Virus record (IMG/VR): IMGVR_UViG_3300044609_001261
Coordinates: 1 to 45,162 of that record
Strand: one strand, 5' to 3'
Length of the DNA: 45,162 nucleotides
From: a virus
Below the pieces are notes generated by a model that had not been told where the DNA came from, did no database searches, and saw only the letters and a list, made by a program, of their open reading frames with translations. The translations under genes and the position numbers were made by a program. Positions 21,001-26,355 of the stretch are shown here, piece after piece (the stretch's first letter is position 1; every line of letters starts with the position of its first letter).

Positions 21001-22941
21001 TTGATCAGCGTAACCAACAGCAAAAACAGATACTACCTGAATGAAAGCTCCGTTGGATGCTTTGATGTGGAAATGTCTCCAATCATGCTTATACTCAGCA
21101 TCTGGATCTGCATAGATTGGACCTCTGTTTGATGCAGAATCATCTTGAGTTGCGATGTTGCGTACTGTATCACCAGCTGCAAATGTAGTTCCAGAATCTG
21201 TGTAAACCTTACCAGTTGCGTTTCTTGGTTGCCAGTATGCAGTTGGATCTTTCTGTAGTGAGATACCAGTGAACTGAGCAACAACCATGGACTTGAAGCT
21301 ACTCTCTTTTACTTTACTACCATCGGTATGCATACCGCAAAGACCGAGGACAGAGCGAAGTGAGCAGTTGAAGATGTATGGTGAGCAAGAATTTACAGTA
21401 TCAATAGTAGTCTTTCTTGAAGAATCTCCAACGATTTCGTATTCTTCAGTTCGTACTTCTCTTGTACCAGTTTCACCTAGAGCTTGTGCCCAAGCATCAA
21501 TTCTCTTATAATATCTTTCTAGTTCACCATCAGTAGTTCTTTGGTCTGCATATGTAAATGCAACTACTCTATGGTGAGAATAGTTTGAATTTGCTGCATT
21601 AGTGAATGAAGGAATGCCGCTTCCGTCATATGTTACAGAATTGATAGGAGTTGTAGCAGAATCTTTAAATGTCATCTGCCAGAAATAACAACCACCAGTT
21701 ACCTTGAAGATTGAAGTCTGGTAACCGACACCCACTACTTTTTTGTAGAGTGAAGTATATGTATCTGGGTTGTCGATAATGCCAGTAACGATACCCATAA
21801 GGCTTGCAATTGCAGACTCTGCAGTTGCACAACCCGCATCATAGGTATTTCCGGTGGAATAATCTACGCCAGCAGTAAATGTTGGCCTGTTAATTGTCTT
21901 GCCAGATGTAATTTCAGTATACTCATACTGATCAGGAGTATTAGCATTACTCCATGCATTGATGGCAGAGATCATGATATCTCTTGCCTTGTTAAATGCT
22001 GCAATAGTAGCAGCCTTTTCATTGGTTCCAGTAATGTGCTGAAGAGCAGTACCGTTGGTATAGAATTCACCCGCTACAAATGAATTTGCGTTGCCACCCT
22101 CTCTAAGGTCTCCAATTACTGCGTCTACAATATATCCAAGGTCTCTCTTGCATGTTTCATTTATTTTTGAAACAGATGGATATTGTTGTTGTGCAAATAG
22201 GAATGCTTGTTCTACAATATATCCTCTTGACTTTTCAACCATATTAGCAGCATCATATATGACACCGCTAATTACATAGTTATCGCTTGAAATGCTTCCA
22301 TCATTAGAAACTGGAGATGGAACATACTTAGGACGAATTACAGTTTTTCTAAGATCATAACCGACGATAGAAGTACCTCTTGGTACGATAACACCACCAT
22401 TTCTTGGGTTGAATCTGTAAACTTCATTACTAATATCAGTTAGCCCAGTAACTGGGTTTGTGACTACATCATATCCAGGTCTGTTATCAATGGTGTAATC
22501 ACCCGGAAGAACCATAATGGTGTATGCTTCAAACTTATCGTTTGCTGCACCAGCAACATAGCTTTTTCTGGACGCTTCAAGAAGTGCTCTCTCAATTGTT
22601 TTAAATGGCTGGTTAAGGTTACCACCATTATTGCTTAAAGCGTCAGTAGCATTTTTGTCTGACTGGCTAACATATAGAACTACATTTCTGGAGTTTTCAA
22701 AATCTGGGTTAGTACCACCAAGAGCAGTATTATTTCCTGTAACAATACTTCCGTCTGCCTTAAAAGTTAATCTAGGTTGACCTGCAGTAGAAATTGAAAG
22801 TTCATTTGTCCCTGGGCTGTAGATACCAGTCTGAGGACTACCTTCAAAACTTATAGCAGGAGCTGTTGGAGTATTATTACTATCGAACTTAATTACTATA
22901 CCTTCCGCAATGCCACCAGATGTAATTCTAGTTAGAGCCAT
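9094..22941 (-). CDS. Giant virion structural/tail-fibre protein (4615 aa)
   Basis: A single uninterrupted 13.8-kb frame, about 31 percent of the window. The N-terminus (MALTRITSGGIAEG, then SPQTGIYSPGTNELSIS) is a typical fibre attachment module. Residues about 85-230 and 600-680 look like a pectin-lyase-like beta-helix (VVLYVSQSDKNATDALSNNG; TIMVLPGDYTIDNRPGYD). A second beta-helix-like part is near 1835-1890 (ELIMKPGYYRL). GSGY modules lie near residues 2310 and 3815. Residues about 1250-1330 share a block with the 1836-aa protein. The C-terminal region is aromatic (GNRWWWWSKD near 4550). The start is supported by AAGG seven bases before ATG and by a perfect late promoter. It is probably a long fibre, a whisker-like structure or another peripheral baseplate component; no T4 equivalent is clear. 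Confidence 0.8.
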   Translation of the reverse strand: MALTRITSGGIAEGIVIKFDSNNTPTAPAISFEGSPQTGIYSPGTNELSISTAGQPRLTFKADGSIVTGNNTALGGTNPDFENSRNVVLYVSQSDKNATDALSNNGGNLNQPFKTIERALLEASRKSYVAGAANDKFEAYTIMVLPGDYTIDNRPGYDVVTNPVTGLTDISNEVYRFNPRNGGVIVPRGTSIVGYDLRKTVIRPKYVPSPVSNDGSISSDNYVISGVIYDAANMVEKSRGYIVEQAFLFAQQQYPSVSKINETCKRDLGYIVDAVIGDLREGGNANSFVAGEFYTNGTALQHITGTNEKAATIAAFNKARDIMISAINAWSNANTPDQYEYTEITSGKTINRPTFTAGVDYSTGNTYDAGCATAESAIASLMGIVTGIIDNPDTYTSLYKKVVGVGYQTSIFKVTGGCYFWQMTFKDSATTPINSVTYDGSGIPSFTNAANSNYSHHRVVAFTYADQRTTDGELERYYKRIDAWAQALGETGTREVRTEEYEIVGDSSRKTTIDTVNSCSPYIFNCSLRSVLGLCGMHTDGSKVKESSFKSMVVAQFTGISLQKDPTAYWQPRNATGKVYTDSGTTFAAGDTVRNIATQDDSASNRGPIYADPDAEYKHDWRHFHIKASNGAFIQVVSVFAVGYADQFLAVNGGDMSITNSNSNFGQISLRAVGNKFQVDPPSASGKITALIPPTGINRTSQFTELYPINATETWRANLGESATKAEQDWKQAKINFSSATGNSFKVYLDIPGVLSEDDIPELVIETTDVNNGSTITKRFLTFGANNNYNLFREYYTATGLLAAEDCKIANQVDNANGGISTYEAVLELTAGTGDSTSQVPNNNQRIGYFWDPARQKVYLKIDPEYASSRTYVSDFLFSQTIETQFTTKTETLADGSSQVVSVTEDINVLTYWESFPGSVTSAKFVDTRGSVPNDLLWRVKYVIPKTTAVTPKPPEKRFIIKGTAGGNDPDGIPYANYRFMVYDVQEIDSWERGIRDGVYYLTILRADIDRFVDGDIGNYKNTPVTITRDDEFQTIVADNLSELYRNDNNYRVQSNINYLYPSTNEEGNITNPRVLWNPPQMDSRCMVEYVFGNGANTGGYRAKDVSVPNKKYYHSGQSGTPFAEVPAMTSVTAEAAHRLVRALNLCYATRDAATTTAIDVAPVAAWDSRSGKASFSTISTSFNTYGSSYRIGSGRTFSASTDDNAYGIQSDEESRKIVCVSSSTTSISSGATVDNESDTLLALAPTIPLYRPSILRASSHTWEYIGIGPGNYSTGFPNLQTRVLKAYEQFIVQGYENAGGFVASSGTNSQGDFYIGNQVIQAGGQSSTTLNVPKVRKSSESNSVDVSDIENRIANTVINVIATTARNTASQNLLKGLSNFFTTARLTVSDRANIQTLYVTDRMFIANNKILNGEKFPEGGPEGYGFTKGARPEKTGYIATDTNDRLYVSPKFLDAWRIKKKILSASNVNLDNNRIYIEPLSRTFLNSVQLDSVTGLTVPTTFNASLTTGGILSGISSTAAMYPGMKIANLNGLGIVGEATIATVDSGTQVTLTGATFSTVSNGTFYAIDRLRLVDTSGMPPFGRIDLEMTLAQVTSEDYVTVGGVKYYFNPTINISLQYDDIDYTNNTISISSTQNYMSYYDYVTSVLPKSSQYNLHTILRNYSSVLSVIGDDVAIADTQYVRGTLGQNVVSNIVDTPVRDTSVRISVDPNFWNAIPTRGAVTIRNSVSGNVRYTTFIYFKTSSFTNQLCLLRRVDTQSSGDNNVTYIDDSATKIFFTGCQTYASYGDKWTFETAFIPDVESISEDVDIESATLYTLPQKPVPYTGDIDTKYTDSIVPNPVTSKALGANLQTKRAVKTFQPFENLTQVAKFATDQSFGPNDEVELIMKPGYYRLTGANFPCKLVINGSGVQSTSEQYSKEFAKRSAGRIGGYSLSEVKSGDSVSFFRSPGFSNTWAGRTDNLYVSSIGDNITSTGGLNISNIHFLGLNEAITRNEILDNSYSSDPSTIVARRRVRKAWYVKQSAGFPASTANIQGGLAFHTTYNSASAGKGLFSYYVNNQTLTDASGAIVNPTVDSTTFISKDSRFIKFVFTASNFTTSSDLQKFNWLRDYVIPGTTMYYFPNATTGSVTASTKKTKVLDVKKVISGSTLTGIELICALYDPTDGRSSADEDIDFTSATNLSDGVYLVFTNRDGDEFVSLTYNWCLEKRREFLPKSYTSSGEGYDDTEFDTPEIFGIVAGYQRDTINLVIDLNPSASFGGVNSFSRLGFAVTGDQTYLAVAATGGTAGSTGATFNVTRSGGAYTSVTVATPGSGYKIGDILTIPGTSLGGSSSNNITITVGSIVPAKKIYPQWFDMAKHTSITVQIGNNNEEYSITVPVFPNGFRRLYGRQNERYYLLEVNASAVASHPDNSGANSSVLGAFSGFSYADINGYALLDGQVFTIDGVTIGQDRRRTTGFVSDQEFERIAKYNLSQAGSGYRLSGSGMDTRGRKVFINYANSYRVTRKKFPTVAAPSVGNLGASLIKINGIPGSTNEIRLSDVTIGAFSDASDISNTYGGAYHGGIISTNNGQIYINGVRIRGNLTLDWSSLLYSGNDNSATSPLANRLIATNKFGYGHSVDLIEPRGTTVINAIGNNDFKRINVSRDDILFKYYTTFSKSNNLYIEPNFLPSGKRVDYDSRTFPIQTISAIPKYDSNNTSFKTTVILDEKFTTQNISYSGSTSSSLDGNNLRFNNTFINIAAGVSGGHPDSSKILNSKTLVFTLPYDTQTQKDKAELIAKNVYPNYTKIVRGGNVDSVLAIVLTFNFYKQGTTAYFEITYSGNIEYNNYDSTANITDWSGFQLQLLTNFIPSQRFNYLATLTTRYKKIANADGTTYSKYELGFDSAQKKSIFANPKDVSIVKRGNGIATLSRVSGSSLNVIEFTNTNKTQTSGDKIKALLETDGAGNILSFDIISLGLNNNKNDVLRYPVTGNDYYEITVLETARVRTNITDVDYEMFEPGEIISAVANNTFIVNNFIETSLTGIKAALQRAKSIIAPGNYIQYGDQNYKIAKSTLGKPYLGIYQYANPANPEDIRTSLVVRLEEESYNITYNRTLANGELVSRFDLFEDDNILRYWPSAGRCEIGELELCDFNKIFVNNLIGYRLTITRSNTKYWPSYIHDWDGLDITENLQPGDPTNPTVATPTISVNNLVATEIKLADPVDTTASTYKRLAAIGYTTLSTSYLTHTGITTTNRAYVDVTSSADTLNEDAEKFEVGQIVSLPHRNIAQSWYRRGTNDTFDSWPKLYKFRVGTASGTAATPSSRNRIGDNLIFGEIINTKRATADFNDQTNETSGRIIFQNIAAPHQVANNVNTFINGRSEQAIFGVVDPLSIIESTRGLDRLNGIPLNGDTSTGIGTANITIAQGSNTFTLTGAASVAFGLVPGIRVIHPSIPTGTRISSVNRAGTSPNFTYTITLNQNATAAISNQSVEFTANEEITFIVSNPLLANLDSETEFYIIPAFNTEGHPWDRFTNVFKSRISDIEKVSASNVIRLHLSDPINYGGTAVDGSGANPECLSHEDSRNFGFISINMGGWSYPRSGGSYLNSNLPLLTTNQNQIRLPNRSGRIQSGDTVKYTYEANTLIQGVGRDTRFVGGNRRYINIRNISLNEGDALKGFIGSAVSYYGSEDRFRRPGTYTVTHRRYTDKTGAQSDNYVFGNTSGSHSFITDENTLSTVAPITSYVYNNTTYYVDYGITPTVGNLTPDATYAGIIAQPISQFGVYYNNAGQISQNTSDPWRGSLVTLGGSAANTGVGAVVSFTIGSRGEVTALTIDTPGSGYAMNDFLIIRGAVFNYDNPRYPQDLVLYVSEVNQSGGIVSFVPRLELRNTVNSADIKYVDYDFAGGVFFYNRTINTNATAAAGQAVVSMSSTSGLNVGDGVSGNNIPANTTITNITSTQITLSANITSTGLTNGQALTFRTNLPDETIYIENIGGEDIYLKARLTTNSPTSRETFEYDVNYIGGFTNGERLLFSVPKPSLKLVSGTVLTVTDASLDPDGYSTVTLDSPDNILYSTHPTPSDWLSVSDILVAHSSDLFKYDGPVAMRFMHSEFGGSVEFAQFRVWNSWYVNRTLNNGKGIYGSFGWVGNFGRTVDGVKVTGLSSSGALNINWGRQRGNSIWLAAQPVRPAWTHFGLTDSPDYNTQAFSPNFRYFHGNGTDTFFSSSQPIYLMENNQALTGSSCPNPVQHTNLNTENIYLSMHTSEKLLDDRWWAGWYHEGGIGPLAYQPYKWSSTFNSISNSRIKKLNTITWRYQDLKYRGGVSGKWGDIRWGTGNNTRLQETMIINYAQSYTPSAYTSSIYQRVGDYTFSLTAGQTDITFGGSNSGHILDGYELTANGSNAIVVGTDYIIGSVGSVPGTAISGTDFTQYGAPNNNAGTLFTATSAGSPTGGATFINASAKIARGDALYYKSGSNYVFVGFVLHLIDYNRVRLTAPGPAVPASSEAWILRTRGLKKVQFDNPVTNRGTTNLKGDNVMSSEMAGANGYNFAFNIGRRSYNTTPLLNTENQVQPIGNRWWWWSKDVAHLSVRPTFGDLSAFEWSLMNINMTRFNKKVHLESTVTVSAEPSTIAVDTIYI

Positions 22942-22974
22942 ATATTTACCTTGAGAGAGGCTAAAAACTAGATT

Positions 22975-22982
22975 TATTTATA
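22975..22982 (-). promoter_or_regulatory. Late promoter for the 4615-aa gene
   Basis: Perfect TATAAATA on the minus strand, 10 bases past the speD stop codon. Predicted start at about 22969 (A) with a 28-nt leader that contains AAGG seven bases before the ATG. Confidence 0.8.
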
Positions 22983-22992
22983 CGATTTATTC

Positions 22993-23328
22993 TTATCTAT
23001 CGAAGCAATTCATGCTATATTCTGTTGGTTTTAGGAAGTTTATGATGTGTAAAAGGGCTAAATCTGGCTTGGAATTTCCGCAGGTAAAAACGTCTAATGC
23101 GACACTACCATCTTCTGGCCAAGTATGTATTGAAATATGACTTTCGGACAATAAAGCAACAATTGTTACTCCTTGTGGAGTAAATTTATGTGAAGATATT
23201 TCTAAAAGAGTTGCTTCTGCAATATCTATAGATTCTCGTATTAGTTCTTTTAGAACCTTTTCATCATCGAGAATAGTATGGTTGCAGCCATATAATTCTG
23301 CAACACAATGCTTTCCTAACTTTTTCAA
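22993..23328 (-). CDS. speD: S-adenosylmethionine decarboxylase proenzyme (SpeD, class 1B)
   Basis: A pyruvoyl-dependent enzyme that decarboxylates S-adenosylmethionine to the aminopropyl donor for spermidine synthesis. It is made as a proenzyme that cleaves itself before Ser63, which becomes the pyruvoyl group. The motif SESHISIHTWPE carries Glu62-Ser63, His68 is in IHTW, and Cys83 is in FTCG; these positions match the short bacterial/archaeal form. Length (111 aa) is usual for class 1B. The start codon is TTG; no ATG is available upstream of the conserved KLGKHCVAELYGC, and the numbering fits only with this TTG. The ribosome site is poor. A late promoter lies 26 bases upstream. It is a host-derived auxiliary metabolic gene placed among structural genes, consistent with late polyamine supply, for example for DNA condensation. 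Some SpeD relatives decarboxylate arginine or ornithine instead, which the sequence alone does not exclude. Confidence 0.92.
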   Translation of the reverse strand: MKKLGKHCVAELYGCNHTILDDEKVLKELIRESIDIAEATLLEISSHKFTPQGVTIVALLSESHISIHTWPEDGSVALDVFTCGNSKPDLALLHIINFLKPTEYSMNCFDR

Positions 23329-23353
23329 GCTCTTACTAGTATAACGGATAATT

Positions 23354-23361
23354 TATTTATT
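23354..23361 (-). promoter_or_regulatory. Late promoter for speD
   Basis: AATAAATA (within TAATAAATA) on the minus strand, one base from TATAAATA. Predicted start at about 23348, leaving a 19-20 nt leader before the TTG start of speD. It overlaps one arm of an inverted repeat (23360-23367 with 23411-23418). Confidence 0.6.
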
Positions 23362-23438
23362 ACCAAAAAACCTCAATGAATAAAAATCCTGGGGAATTTT
23401 TTTGGGGCTATTTGGTAACTAAAAGTCAATTTTGATTT

Positions 23439-23624
23439 TTAGTATGTGTACTTGATCATATCTTCGGTTAGTGAACCATTGATAAATGCACACATGTTAG
23501 TAAAGTCTTGGGCGTCTGGTTCATGTAGCTTTAGGTATTCACCATCGTCTCCATGAAGATGAATAGTCCTTGATAGCATGTCCACTTCAACACGATTTAG
23601 AGTTGAGTTATCTCGGATGTTCAT
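23439..23624 (-). CDS. Small conserved-type hypothetical protein (61 aa) with its own promoter
   Basis: Function not recognised. The start is the ATG at 23624, preceded by GGAG seven bases upstream. A longer in-frame version reaching 23675 would run back through the promoter and cannot be made from that transcript. The protein begins MNIRDNSTLNRVEVDMLSR, has an acidic centre (HGDDGEY and HEPDAQDF) and ends DMIKYTY; there is no membrane segment, one Cys and no known motif. It lies between the gp5-like hub gene and speD. Unlike most nearby genes it is driven by a host-type sigma70 promoter, which suggests expression early or throughout infection, perhaps as a small regulator or host-acting protein; that role is inference. 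Confidence 0.75.
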   Translation of the reverse strand: MNIRDNSTLNRVEVDMLSRTIHLHGDDGEYLKLHEPDAQDFTNMCAFINGSLTEDMIKYTY

Positions 23625-23646
23625 ACAAAGTCTCCAGTACCAACCT

Positions 23647-23675
23647 AGTATAGCACGATACCTGGCGGCTGTCAA
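23647..23675 (-). promoter_or_regulatory. Near-consensus sigma70 promoter for the 61-aa gene
   Basis: On the minus strand, -35 TTGACA (23670-23675) and -10 TATACT (23647-23652) are separated by exactly 17 bases. This is the best host-type promoter in the window. Predicted start at about 23640 gives a leader of only about 16 nt containing GGAG. It lies 13 bases past the stop of the gp5-like gene. Confidence 0.85.
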
Positions 23676-23688
23676 GCCCCCCTTCGGA

Positions 23689-26136
23689 TTATGTATCGAA
23701 GATGGCTGGTGCTTCTCTCATGCACAGAGAAGAACTTACATCTAATAATGGTCCCTCTGTAATTCTAGATTCTGGAGCTGCAACAGTGCAGAATTTAGAC
23801 CCACTAACAGTTTCTAATTCTAATGCTAATCTGTTACTTGAGGATATTCCAGCAGTTGTATCATTATTAATTGATAATCTAGTAACATTAGTCACTCCCA
23901 TTATACTAGTATTAGATAATCCACCTTTCCAAACATTTTCTGCAGCGGCTTGAAATTTATTTGAAACACCAGTTCCAATATCTGTATTGGTTCCTGCACG
24001 AAGATTAATTCTGTTGCCGCCAATCAAGCAGAACTTGTTTAACCCAATGTACTTATTTTCATACATTGTAGTCAATGTCCATGAACCAGATACTAAATGA
24101 TTTTGTTCTGTGCAATTTGTACTAAATGATGGAGCATAAAGATCAAGTTGACCAGATGCAGTTAATCCTATTTTAGATCCGGCAATGGCCAGTCCATTTC
24201 CAGCACTTAACATAGCATCATTTTTGTAGATAGATGTATGTTCTCCTGCGTATGTTATTTCGCTAATTTTATTAACGTTTAAATTATAATCTCCACCTAC
24301 CTGTAAATGATAATTGCCACCTACTTTCAAATGATAATTTCCTTTAACTGATATATGTGCATCTCCCATTATATTAATTTCTTGTTTACCAAATGTAACT
24401 TCTACTTTATTGTTACTATTGGTCACACGAATATTCCCAGCATCATCTACTTGGAATCCAGTTCTACTTCCTGCAGCTTCAATAACCAATCTATTATTAT
24501 ATGGAGTATCATCCATAACGATGATATGTCTTTCACTTGCTTGGATAAACTGCTTAGAATATTCTGGATTCCATTTCCCTGCAATATTATTAGTTACTCT
24601 AAAATTAAATGGATTGCAATTATTTCCAGTTAATTGACATTCATTCCAATCAATTTGAATTGGAGATTCAGTAGTTCTATTACACCCAATTCCCAATATG
24701 TTCAATACAAACGCTACAATGTTTCCAACATTTGCTAGCATATTTGCATTGACATATCCATTGCTATCAAATAACTCTCCCATATCAGCAATATTGCCAA
24801 CATTTTTGATGAGATCTATTATACCTTTAATAGCACTAGCAATCTCAGTTCCAACTGAAACAATTTCAAATATAGAACCAAAAATATTATTTACGCATTC
24901 TTCTGCAAATTGAATATACTTGTCTGCCTGAGCAAGTAAATCTGCAGCCATGTTCTCAACAAAGTCAACAATAAATCCTTCAATTCCATTCATTAGTGCA
25001 TCTACTAATGCTTCATCAATAGTACATGAAATTGTTCTGAGAATTTGAATGACAACTTCGGTAACTGTTTTTACAAAATATGGTATTGGACTACTGGCTG
25101 CCAGACCAATGGCATTTAATATTTTAGTAACTTCAGCCATTAGCCAAGACTTAACTTGGTTAACAATATACCAAACTAAGTTTCTAATTACATTGATACA
25201 TCTATCTACAGCACTCTTTAAATCTACAACTTTATTAGTATATCTTCCATAGATTTCAATCGGAGTATCTGTTTTTTTAATATACCTTACGGAAGAATTT
25301 ATTGGGTGTGTTGATGGCTTAGTTCCATCTGCACCTCGTTTTACATTAACTAGCGATTTTTCATTTTTTCCATTATATCCAATTATCTCATTTCCTATTT
25401 TAATTTTTCCTATTGGTGGAAATTGTGATACATTACTTACAGTAACATACTGCTCTTCAATTGACAAATCCCTAGTCAATATTGGATTTCCAGCATTTGG
25501 ATTATATACAACCCCGGTTTTAAAAATATTTCCAAGTCCTTCAATACAACGTTTGATATCTTCTACAATTGTTTTTGCTGGGCCATCTTTTCCATCAGCA
25601 ATTGAAGTTGCACCCAAATTTCCAGATGGATTTGACGGAGATGCAGGTAATGATGCAGCAGCAACTGAATCTGATGCTAGACCACCTTCATCATTGGTTC
25701 TTTCTGAATCTTGTGGCTGACCTGTTTTACTTTTGTTGGGAGATATAGCATTAACTGCACCTGGATTATTTGCAGCTGCAACTGTATCTGGTTCTATAAA
25801 TATTGGTCTAATTTGACTATAAAATGATCCCATTACTACAGGTTGCTGGCAGTCTGGATAATCAAGAAAAAATCCCATCACAAAACTACCAGCTTTTAAT
25901 CCTCCATTAGCTGCATTGCCAATTCCACTGACTGCAGCGTTTGTAGTTGGTTGCAAGACAAGTGCCCATGGAAGATTCTCGGGTTTCTCAAAAGGATCAT
26001 GAAACCCAAGAATCTTTACACGTACTCTTCCTAACTTTGCATCTCGATCATCTGGGTTCTCAACAGTCCCCAGCCACCAAGTGAAATCATTATTACCAAG
26101 AAATGCTGAGTTTTGTAATGTAGGATTAATTGACAT
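23689..26136 (-). CDS. gp5: Baseplate hub/spike protein, T4 gp5-like, without a visible lysozyme domain
   Basis: Predicted central baseplate spike. Residues about 17-105 form a gp5/VgrG-type OB-fold (GRVRVKILGFHDP, LPWALVLQP, GSFVMGFFLDYPDCQQPVVMGS). A Ser/Pro/Asn-rich linker (120-185) follows, then a small module at 225-288 with KRGADGTKPSTH. Residues 300-490 are a long hydrophobic helical part. Residues about 540-680 carry short VgrG-like beta-helix repeats (VKGNYHLKVGGNYHLQVGG). T4 gp5 has a lysozyme domain between OB-fold and helix; nothing like it is visible here. Length is 815 aa against 575 in T4. It follows the CP12-like gene by 3 bases in the hub operon and has a weak ribosome site, so translational coupling is likely. 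Confidence 0.85.
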   Translation of the reverse strand: MSINPTLQNSAFLGNNDFTWWLGTVENPDDRDAKLGRVRVKILGFHDPFEKPENLPWALVLQPTTNAAVSGIGNAANGGLKAGSFVMGFFLDYPDCQQPVVMGSFYSQIRPIFIEPDTVAAANNPGAVNAISPNKSKTGQPQDSERTNDEGGLASDSVAAASLPASPSNPSGNLGATSIADGKDGPAKTIVEDIKRCIEGLGNIFKTGVVYNPNAGNPILTRDLSIEEQYVTVSNVSQFPPIGKIKIGNEIIGYNGKNEKSLVNVKRGADGTKPSTHPINSSVRYIKKTDTPIEIYGRYTNKVVDLKSAVDRCINVIRNLVWYIVNQVKSWLMAEVTKILNAIGLAASSPIPYFVKTVTEVVIQILRTISCTIDEALVDALMNGIEGFIVDFVENMAADLLAQADKYIQFAEECVNNIFGSIFEIVSVGTEIASAIKGIIDLIKNVGNIADMGELFDSNGYVNANMLANVGNIVAFVLNILGIGCNRTTESPIQIDWNECQLTGNNCNPFNFRVTNNIAGKWNPEYSKQFIQASERHIIVMDDTPYNNRLVIEAAGSRTGFQVDDAGNIRVTNSNNKVEVTFGKQEINIMGDAHISVKGNYHLKVGGNYHLQVGGDYNLNVNKISEITYAGEHTSIYKNDAMLSAGNGLAIAGSKIGLTASGQLDLYAPSFSTNCTEQNHLVSGSWTLTTMYENKYIGLNKFCLIGGNRINLRAGTNTDIGTGVSNKFQAAAENVWKGGLSNTSIMGVTNVTRLSINNDTTAGISSSNRLALELETVSGSKFCTVAAPESRITEGPLLDVSSSLCMREAPAIFDT

Positions 26137-26139
26137 CTA

Positions 26140-26355
26140 TCACACTTCGTATATACGGCATTCAGGAGCATCTGGATTTTCATCGCAATATAGCTCTAGT
26201 GGAGTTGGATCACTTGTTTGATTTGGGTGATTCTCCTTATATTTAATTAAAGATTCTAGTTCACTTTCTAGATATCTGCGTCTTTGTGAATTGGTGTTGG
26301 CATCCAACAATTCATTTTTGTTTTTATTGATGTGTTGGTCTATGTTCTGATCCAT
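26140..26355 (-). CDS. cp12: CP12-like small protein (Calvin-cycle regulator domain)
   Basis: A 71-aa protein whose C-terminus, LELYCDENPDAPECRIYEV, closely matches the GAPDH-binding end of cyanobacterial CP12, including the Cys pair (C57 and C66, eight residues apart) and the NP and ECR-IY positions. CP12 is a redox switch that binds GAPDH and phosphoribulokinase and shuts down the Calvin cycle when oxidised; cyanophages carry cp12 genes thought to redirect carbon to the pentose phosphate route. The N-terminal half (QRRRYLESELESLIKYKENH) is charged and helical and lacks the N-terminal Cys pair of plant-type CP12, so only the GAPDH-binding disulfide can form. It overlaps the gp27-like stop (TAATG) with GGAG about ten bases upstream, and lies in a structural operon. 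A virion role cannot be excluded. Confidence 0.8.
   Translation of the reverse strand: MDQNIDQHINKNKNELLDANTNSQRRRYLESELESLIKYKENHPNQTSDPTPLELYCDENPDAPECRIYEV

Noticed and set aside
18528-21511. Several 60-120-codon frames on both strands within the giant gene
   Set aside because: They are shadows of the 4615-aa frame: no ribosome sites, low-complexity products and no link to neighbouring genes.
23625-23675. N-terminal extension of the 61-aa gene (start MTAARY)
   Set aside because: It would have to be read from DNA that forms the -35 and -10 of the gene's own promoter; the GGAG-preceded ATG at 23624 is better.
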